This document shows, piece after piece, positions 51,681 through 56,777 of a stretch of DNA of 56,777 bases. The number at the start of each line of letters is the position of its first letter. Position 1 is the first letter of the stretch. The stretch lies in contig JAIPAP010000006.1 in assembly GCA_021740045.1 (NCBI GenBank), positions 1-56,777 of the forward strand, written 5' to 3'. The stretch is from Bacteroidales bacterium (GTDB lineage Bacteria; Bacteroidota; Bacteroidia; Bacteroidales; JAIPAP01). The position numbers and the translations under genes are program-made. Under the pieces are notes generated by a model. That model did no database searches and was not told where the DNA came from. It worked only from the letters and a program-made list of their open reading frames with translations.

Positions 51681-51917
51681 TTATTTGGTGTTGTTTTTAA
51701 TGTATTCGATAGCTTCTCCTACAGTACTGATTTTTTCAGCTTGATCATCGGGGATTGCAATGTTGAAATCCTTTTCAAATTCCATGATCATCTCAACGGT
51801 GTCAAGAGAATCTGCTCCTAAATCATTGGTAAAGCTTGCTTCCGGCTTTACTTCGCTTTCATCTACTCCAAGTTTATCTACGATAATCGCTTTTACTCTT
51901 TCTTCAATATCTGCCAT
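51681..51917 (-). CDS. acpP: Acyl carrier protein
   Basis: 78 residues, strongly acidic. It carries growing acyl chains on phosphopantetheine attached to Ser37 in '[16 protein letters not shown]'. It is first in the run acpP-fabF-rnc. The 5' region up to purN holds the divergent promoters; no unambiguous -7 box was found on this strand. Confidence 0.97.
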   Translation of the reverse strand: MADIEERVKAIIVDKLGVDESEVKPEASFTNDLGADSLDTVEMIMEFEKDFNIAIPDDQAEKISTVGEAIEYIKNNTK

Positions 51918-52174
51918 GATTCAATGGTTTTTGGTTAAACAGGGTGCAAAGAAATAACATTAAAAAATTAAAAACAAAAAAAACTATTAATTTTTGGGTC
52001 CCCCTCCTATAACAAACATAAATACAGCGCGTTAAATGATTATTTGTACAGGAAAACCGGTAAAATTCCAGCCTTGGAAACTTCACATTTTCAAACGGTT
52101 GAGATTTCGTAGTATTGTAGGAAATTTAAACTTTTGATAAAACGTTTAAAAGCCTTGAAAATGGCGTAAATGCC

Positions 52175-52182
52175 TATTTTTG
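52175..52182 (+). promoter_or_regulatory. Candidate -7 box for purN
   Basis: TATTTTTG matches TAnnTTTG. The expected transcription start (about 52189) lies after the frame's first ATG at 52170, so translation must begin at 52191 or, more likely, 52206. Confidence 0.5.
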
Positions 52183-52205
52183 TATTCATAATGAAAACAA
52201 CACGT

Positions 52206-52787
52206 ATGATCAACATCGCCATATTTGCATCGGGCAACGGAACAAATACTGAACAGATTATTCGGTATTTCCGGGAGCATAATGAAATTCATGTAAACTT
52301 TGTTTTAAGTAATAAACCAAGGGCTTATGTGCTAGAACGGGCCCGCCGGCTGGGTGTCGACACCTTTGTATTCGATCGTCGTCAGTTTTATTATACCAAT
52401 GAGGTAATTAATGCGCTTGCCGGTCATACTATCGATTTTATTGTTTTGGCCGGTTTTTTATGGCTGATTCCCGGAGAATTGATCAAGGCCTATAAGAACC
52501 GGATGCTTAATATTCATCCGGCGCTATTGCCAAAATACGGCGGCAAGGGGATGTATGGAAAAAAAGTGCATGAAGCCGTAAAAAATTCCGGTGATACGGA
52601 AACCGGTATAAGCATACATTATGTTAATGAAAAATATGACGAAGGCCAGGTGATTTTCCAAGCCCGGTGCCCGGTTCAACCTGATGATACCCCTGATGAT
52701 ATTGCCGCGAAAGTCCATCAATTGGAATACGAATATTACCCAAAGGTGATAGAGCGGGAGGTGAAAAAAATAAAAGACCGTCACTGA
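52206..52787 (+). CDS. purN: Phosphoribosylglycinamide formyltransferase
   Basis: 193 residues from the ATG at 52206 ('MINIAIFASGNGTNTEQI'). It transfers a formyl group from 10-formyl-THF to GAR, the third step of purine synthesis. 'FASGNGTN' binds the ribose phosphate. 'VLAGFLWLIPGELI' and 'RMLNIHPALLPKYGGKGMYG' contain the catalytic Asn-His region, and 'GDTETGISIHYVNEKYDEG' supplies the conserved Asp segment. It is divergent from acpP and followed by an imperfect hairpin at about 52775-52798. Confidence 0.95.
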   Translation: MINIAIFASGNGTNTEQIIRYFREHNEIHVNFVLSNKPRAYVLERARRLGVDTFVFDRRQFYYTNEVINALAGHTIDFIVLAGFLWLIPGELIKAYKNRMLNIHPALLPKYGGKGMYGKKVHEAVKNSGDTETGISIHYVNEKYDEGQVIFQARCPVQPDDTPDDIAAKVHQLEYEYYPKVIEREVKKIKDRH

Positions 52788-53053
52788 AAAGACGGCCCTT
52801 TACAATTTTTCTAAGCAGCCTCATTTACGATTCGTGCTATTCCTTAATCACCTTCAATGCCTCGTGGGTGGCTTCGATTATACGCTCATTTGATATTTTT
52901 TGCCCACGGCCCGTTTCATCCATAGTTGAGGGACAATCCTTCCCTGGGTGTAAATGCGCCGAACTTCTTCGGCAAAGTTTTTTCCATATTAAGATTGATC
53001 CTAAGCGAGTGCTTTTCGAATAAATCTATATTTGCCAGCAAAATGCAGGATAA
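52788..53053. other. Intergenic region with a possible gene remnant on the minus strand
   Basis: After the purN hairpin, the minus strand contains two overlapping protein-like stretches in different frames at roughly 52840-53010, one starting 'MEKTLPKKFGAF' and one containing 'ISNERIIEATHEALKVIKE'. This could be a small frameshifted remnant, or chance. No domain is recognised. Confidence 0.25.
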
Positions 53054-53857
53054 ATGCAAGCCGTATTCGATCAGATAGCCCAATATTATGATCATGTATT
53101 TTCATTTACCCAAACCGGATGGCTGCAGCGCAAACAGGTGTGGGATTATTTAGAAGCGTTGTTTGACAGCGGAACAGCATTAAAAATACTTGAATTCGGA
53201 GGAGGCACCGGAGAAGATGCCATTTTCCTGGCTCGGAAGGGACACCGGATATTGAGCACGGATGTTTCGGAAGGCATGCTGGATGTTGCCAGACAAAAAC
53301 TGGAAGAAACACAGGGAGATCTGGATATTGAATTTCAACTGGCTGATATCAATCATATAGATACTACGAAGCTACCGAAAGATAATGATTTGATCCTGGT
53401 TAACTTTGGGGTGTTCAATAATGTTTCTCCCGGGGATATGGAAATTTTATCTGATAAGCTAAACCATCTTCTAAAACAAGGAGGGCACCTTATTGCCACG
53501 GTTATGCCACCTTACTGCCTGTGGGAAACCCTGTTTTTTCTGTTGCGACTGGAAATTAGGAAATCGATAAGGCGATGGATTAAAAATCCGGCTTATATCA
53601 ATATTGGCTCCAAGGTTATTCCTACCTGGTACTATACGCCCACGAGGTTTTATATTTATTTTGAACCTCATTTTATAAAGGAAGCTTTAAAACCTGTAGG
53701 TTTTTTCATTCCGCCGTCTTATATGGAACCCTACTTGGGAGAAAGGAAAAAATTTCTTCATAAAATGGAGCTATGCGAAAAACAAATAGGCAATAAGAAA
53801 TGGGCCGCTACCAGGGCTGACTATTACCTGATCCATCTTATCAAAGGAGTAAATTAA
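53054..53857 (+). CDS. Class I SAM-dependent methyltransferase
   Basis: 267 residues. The Rossmann motif I is 'LKILEFGGGTGEDAIFLA' (about 44-62), followed by the acidic strand end 'ILSTDVSEGMLDVA' and motif 'DNDLILVNFGVFNNV'. The second half ('FLLRLEIRKSIRRWIKNPAY', 'WYYTPTRFYIYFEPHF') is basic and aromatic and probably forms a cap or membrane-proximal part. The substrate is not identifiable. The gene converges with the hydrolase gene and the two overlap by four bases at their stops. Confidence 0.87.
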   Translation: MQAVFDQIAQYYDHVFSFTQTGWLQRKQVWDYLEALFDSGTALKILEFGGGTGEDAIFLARKGHRILSTDVSEGMLDVARQKLEETQGDLDIEFQLADINHIDTTKLPKDNDLILVNFGVFNNVSPGDMEILSDKLNHLLKQGGHLIATVMPPYCLWETLFFLLRLEIRKSIRRWIKNPAYINIGSKVIPTWYYTPTRFYIYFEPHFIKEALKPVGFFIPPSYMEPYLGERKKFLHKMELCEKQIGNKKWAATRADYYLIHLIKGVN

Positions 53858-54651
53858 CCCAGTTGATCTTTGATCGCTTTCAGATAATCGTTAAATGCTT
53901 TCCAGTATCTGTCACTGTACTCATAATCGGGCCACAGGGCCTTGGCGCCGTGCACCCCTTCAAAATCGGTTGGTATATATTGCTGTTTGATTTTTGAGCC
54001 TACATTATTAATCAGCTTATATACATCGTCGGCTTCTTTTTGACTGGAGGTAACAAAAACAGGTTTTTTCAGTTCTGCGATCACCGGTTCCAGCTTGAGC
54101 CAATCGCCAAAATATTCGCCGGGACTAAAGGCTGCCACTGCTTTCACTTCTTCCATTTCGGCGGCGATTTTTAATGCGAGGGAAGCAGAGTAGGAGCTTC
54201 CGACTAAAATAATGGGCGTATCATAATGGCTGCTGATATACTGAACGGCTGCTTTTATATCTTTTTCGGCATCGAGATAGGAAGTTTTATAATTTTTTCG
54301 TTGCGCACGGGCATGGGTTTCATTAATATGTCCTTTCAGGGAACCACCGGAGCGTTGGTCAAGGGCGAGGCATGTAAATCCTTTTTTGACAAGCTTTTGT
54401 GCAATTTTAGCATATTCCATTTTGTTATAACCGGCCTGGTGGCAGAGTATCATCACCGGATTATTCTTACTGTTTTCATATAGGTGTGCTGTAATCAGTA
54501 AGTTATCATTCGACTTGAAAGTTATTCGTTCGGGTGTGATCTCCTTGCTTGTTTTCTCAGGCCTTTCCTGTTCCTGCTTTTTCCTGAAATCACAACTGTG
54601 GATTAAAATAAAAGTGCTCACAAGCAATAACCCCCAAAAATATTGTCGCAT
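53854..54651 (-). CDS. Alpha/beta-hydrolase lipoprotein
   Basis: About 265 residues from the ATG at 54651, which is preceded by 'aagggg'; the frame extends 15 codons further. A lipoprotein signal ('WGLLLVSTFILIHSC') ends at a lipobox cysteine, so the protein is anchored in a membrane from the periplasmic side. The alpha/beta-hydrolase fold shows 'PVMILCHQAGYNK' (oxyanion region), nucleophile Ser in 'VGSSYSASLAL' and a likely catalytic His in 'FEGVHGAKALW'. It resembles dienelactone-hydrolase-like esterases or peptidases. The substrate is unknown. Confidence 0.85.
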   Translation of the reverse strand: MRQYFWGLLLVSTFILIHSCDFRKKQEQERPEKTSKEITPERITFKSNDNLLITAHLYENSKNNPVMILCHQAGYNKMEYAKIAQKLVKKGFTCLALDQRSGGSLKGHINETHARAQRKNYKTSYLDAEKDIKAAVQYISSHYDTPIILVGSSYSASLALKIAAEMEEVKAVAAFSPGEYFGDWLKLEPVIAELKKPVFVTSSQKEADDVYKLINNVGSKIKQQYIPTDFEGVHGAKALWPDYEYSDRYWKAFNDYLKAIKDQLG

Positions 54652-54809
54652 AATTTTACCCCTTTCATTATTATTTATTTCCACCCAACCGTTCATGGAT
54701 TTGGAAATGCTTTGGCAATCAGGCTACCTAATATGTACTAAGTGGTATTCATATAACTGATTGCTGATATTCAGGGTGCAATATAGTGAAAATTTGTGAA
54801 AAACAGCTA

Positions 54810-55511
54810 TTAAATCATATTTCTCTTGCTTATTATGGTAAAGAGAGAATCGACAATATCATCCTGCGGAATGGTGCAGCAATTATACATTACATCATAA
54901 ATAGGGGGTTCAACGTCTTCACAACAAAAGCTTTCAATGATCTTTTCGCGTTTGCGGTCAATATCCAGGATGTATTTGATAGCTTCGTCATGCGATATTT
55001 CATGTTTTTTGCTGATGTATTGGGCGCGCCATTCAACCGAGCCTTCAAGCCTGATGTGAAAGGAATTTTTAATATCACGGGTAATTCCTACACCTCCTCT
55101 ACCGACAATGATAATATGACCCTCAATGGCAATGGACTTCACCACTTCGGAAATAGTTCTTTTGATGGTGCGGTCACTTTTATAATATTTGGAATAAAGT
55201 GATGAAAGCACATGATCAATGGCGTTGCGCTCCTTGGCATCCATCACTTCTTTAACACGGTTTGGGTGCAGGTTGAGTTCTTTAGCCGATTGATCGATGA
55301 TCTCTTTATTCAAGTGTTTCCAGGTTTTTTTTCGACCTTTTTCATGGACAACCGCATTTATACGGTCGATCAGCTTTTTGGCGATGTCGTTTCCCGAGCA
55401 CCCCAATTGCCTCGAAATGGTAATGACCGGTCCGGGCGGTCCCGGTTTCGGTTTAGGCGCTTCTTGCTCGTTAAAACGCTCCATCATGTATTTAAGCAAA
55501 AGATCGGTCAT
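54810..55511 (-). CDS. Cytidylate-kinase-like family protein
   Basis: 233 residues from the ATG at 55511. An AGGAGG site lies five bases before it, and the frame's earlier ATG falls inside a terminator-like hairpin. It belongs to the cytidylate_kin2 group: 'VITISRQLGCSGNDIAKKL' is the nucleotide-binding loop region (an atypical Walker A, GCSGNDIA) and 'IIIVGRGGVGIT' follows near the middle. 'GSVEWRAQYISKK' and 'DIDRKREKII' are arginine-rich segments of the type that close on the phosphate donor. True CMP kinase activity is not assured; the family also includes proteins of unknown function. It lies downstream of pgi on the same strand. Confidence 0.83.
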   Translation of the reverse strand: MTDLLLKYMMERFNEQEAPKPKPGPPGPVITISRQLGCSGNDIAKKLIDRINAVVHEKGRKKTWKHLNKEIIDQSAKELNLHPNRVKEVMDAKERNAIDHVLSSLYSKYYKSDRTIKRTISEVVKSIAIEGHIIIVGRGGVGITRDIKNSFHIRLEGSVEWRAQYISKKHEISHDEAIKYILDIDRKREKIIESFCCEDVEPPIYDVMYNCCTIPQDDIVDSLFTIISKRNMI

Positions 55512-55528
55512 TGGCACCTCCTTTTTAA

Positions 55529-55576
55529 AAATCTGCCTCAAACAAGGTTTTGAACCCGTTAGTTTGAGGCAGATTT
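55529..55576 (-). terminator. Perfect hairpin between pgi and the kinase gene
   Basis: Fifteen-base perfect arms AAATCTGCCTCAAAC and GTTTGAGGCAGATTT around an 18-base loop. On the minus strand it is followed by a short T run and then directly by the ribosome-binding site of the kinase gene. It ends pgi transcription or forms the leader structure of the kinase mRNA. Confidence 0.75.
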
Positions 55577-55600
55577 ATAAAAATAAAATTAATACCAAAT

Positions 55601-56777
55601 TTATTGAATTCCAAGTCTTTTTTTCAAAGATTCGGTTTGTTTTTCAAACCCTGGTTTACCAAGCAAGGCAAACATATTTTTCTTATAAGCTTCCACCCCG
55701 GGTTGATTAAAGGGGTTAACCTCGAGTATATATCCACTAATTGCACAGGCCATTTCGTAGAAATAAATCAACTGACCGAGTGTTTCTTCGGTGAGCCTTG
55801 GAATGATGATTCGTATATTGGGCACTTCTCCATCGATATGAGCCAGCATAGTGCCCTCTTCGGCCATTTTATTTACGTGCTGTATTTTTTTTCCGGCCAG
55901 GTAATTCAGGCCATCAAGGTTATCTTTGTCCTTAGGGATTTTCAGATTTTTACGGGTTTCATCAACGGTAAGCACCGTTTCAAAAAGCAACCGCAATCCG
56001 TCCTGTATATATTGCCCCATGGAGTGTAAATCGGTGGTATTGTTTACCCCGGCGGGAAAAATCCCCTTATGGTCTTTGCCTTCACTTTCACCGTATAGTT
56101 GTTTCCACCATTCGGTGAAGTAAAACAGGCTTGGGATATAATTCACCATAACCTCTATGGGCTTTCCTTTGCGATAAATGGCATTGCGAATTGCAGCATA
56201 AAGTGCCGCCGGGTTTTTGTTGATCTCCGGGGTGGAAGCAAGGTGTTGTTGCATTTCAACCGCTCCTCCTATCAGCTTACGAATATCGAAACCGGCTATG
56301 GCTATAGGCACCAGTCCAACGGGTGTTAATACCGAATATCTTCCGCCCACATCATCGGGAACAATATAACTCTGGTATCCTTCATCATCGGCCAGCTTTC
56401 TCAAGGCTCCCTTCGATTTGTCGGTAATGGCAATGATGCGGTTTTTAGCCTCCTCCTTGCCGTATTTATCTTCCAGGTGGTTACGGAGGATTCGAAAAGC
56501 TATTGCCGGTTCGGTGGTGGTACCCGATTTGGAGATCACTGTTAAGGAATAATCCTTATCATTAAGCACTTCCAGTAAATCGGCCAAATAATCTTCGCTG
56601 ATATTGTTACCGGCAAATATCACATAGGGTGCTTTACGGTCTTCCTTTTTGAGAAACTCGCTAAAGGAATGTTGCAACGCCTCGATTACCGCACGTGCTC
56701 CCAGGTATGAGCCACCTATCCCGATAACTACATGTATTTCGGAATTTTCCGCAATGTTTCTTGCGGTTTCTTCTATG
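55601..56777 (-). CDS. pgi: Glucose-6-phosphate isomerase, 5' end beyond the window
   Basis: The reading frame continues unbroken to the window edge, so the N-terminus is missing; about 391 codons are visible. The enzyme interconverts glucose-6-phosphate and fructose-6-phosphate. '[18 protein letters not shown]' and '[16 protein letters not shown]' bind the sugar phosphate. '[16 protein letters not shown]' and '[20 protein letters not shown]' are the C-terminal signatures, including the lysine of the active site. It has the shorter length typical of Firmicutes/Bacteroidota-type Pgi. Confidence 0.95.
   Translation of the reverse strand, partial: IEETARNIAENSEIHVVIGIGGSYLGARAVIEALQHSFSEFLKKEDRKAPYVIFAGNNISEDYLADLLEVLNDKDYSLTVISKSGTTTEPAIAFRILRNHLEDKYGKEEAKNRIIAITDKSKGALRKLADDEGYQSYIVPDDVGGRYSVLTPVGLVPIAIAGFDIRKLIGGAVEMQQHLASTPEINKNPAALYAAIRNAIYRKGKPIEVMVNYIPSLFYFTEWWKQLYGESEGKDHKGIFPAGVNNTTDLHSMGQYIQDGLRLLFETVLTVDETRKNLKIPKDKDNLDGLNYLAGKKIQHVNKMAEEGTMLAHIDGEVPNIRIIIPRLTEETLGQLIYFYEMACAISGYILEVNPFNQPGVEAYKKNMFALLGKPGFEKQTESLKKRLGIQ

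Noticed and set aside
1..56777. CRISPR array
   Set aside because: No series of regularly spaced direct repeats with unique spacers was seen; the tandem repeats present are either coding (35751 gene) or very short.

Overview
The window looks like chromosome from a member of the Bacteroidota, probably Bacteroidales/Marinilabiliales-like. Several large secreted proteins end in a type IX secretion (T9SS) type A sorting domain. Promoter -7 boxes match the Bacteroidota consensus TAnnTTTG. The set of DUF3857 transglutaminases, Fib_succ_major domains and an IPExxxVDY gene beside acpP-fabF-rnc also fits that phylum. No rRNA operon or replication origin was seen.

Layout. 1-5.1 kb: housekeeping genes (a DUF2007-Usp stress protein, YraN, LD-carboxypeptidase, MetG). 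5.1-5.65 kb: an unusual tRNA locus. A tRNA-Arg(CCT) gene is split at its anticodon arm by a unit made of a GIY-YIG nuclease gene plus an intact copy of the same tRNA, and each tRNA half carries a GC-rich palindrome in a loop. 5.8-7.4 kb: a ferredoxin-NADP reductase-like protein and lipoyl synthase. 7.5-10.3 kb: a compact control-methyltransferase-endonuclease restriction-modification operon. 10.5-30.1 kb: seven genes for large exported modular proteins plus one membrane histidine kinase. Two recurring modules of no named family known to me are shuffled among these proteins: a 'GDEVAVFDG' module and a two-lobed 'FVSS...KIGPxWVNGIGD' module. They are joined by carboxypeptidase-regulatory-like, Fn3-like, Fib_succ_major and beta-propeller domains. 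30.1-30.9 kb: a HigBA toxin-antitoxin pair with a two-part operator. 30.9-42.5 kb: a repeat-rich stretch with four copies of a ~110 bp dispersed repeat and several hairpins sharing a TT-NNN-AA centre. It also holds two DUF3857 paralogues (one with a degenerate catalytic site), a 1357-residue protein with four tandem Fib_succ_major units, and a group II intron whose ends can be placed because it interrupts one repeat copy. 42.6-56.8 kb: a SWIM-SNF2 helicase, a DUF2892 protein, and an operon-like run acpP-fabF-rnc-IPExxxVDY-pyk-SDR. The window closes with purN, a methyltransferase, an alpha/beta hydrolase lipoprotein, a cytidylate-kinase-like protein and the 3' part of pgi.

How it fits together. 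Core metabolism (fatty-acid synthesis, glycolysis, purine synthesis, lipoate, translation) flanks an accessory centre. That centre is a modular surface-protein locus, with defence (restriction-modification, HigBA) and mobile DNA (intron, palindromes, dispersed repeats, GIY-YIG/tRNA unit) around it. The most original observations are the split-tRNA/GIY-YIG/palindrome locus, the shuffled surface modules with in-frame module losses, and the dispersed repeat family hosting the intron. All assignments come from reading the sequence; no database search or folding program was run.
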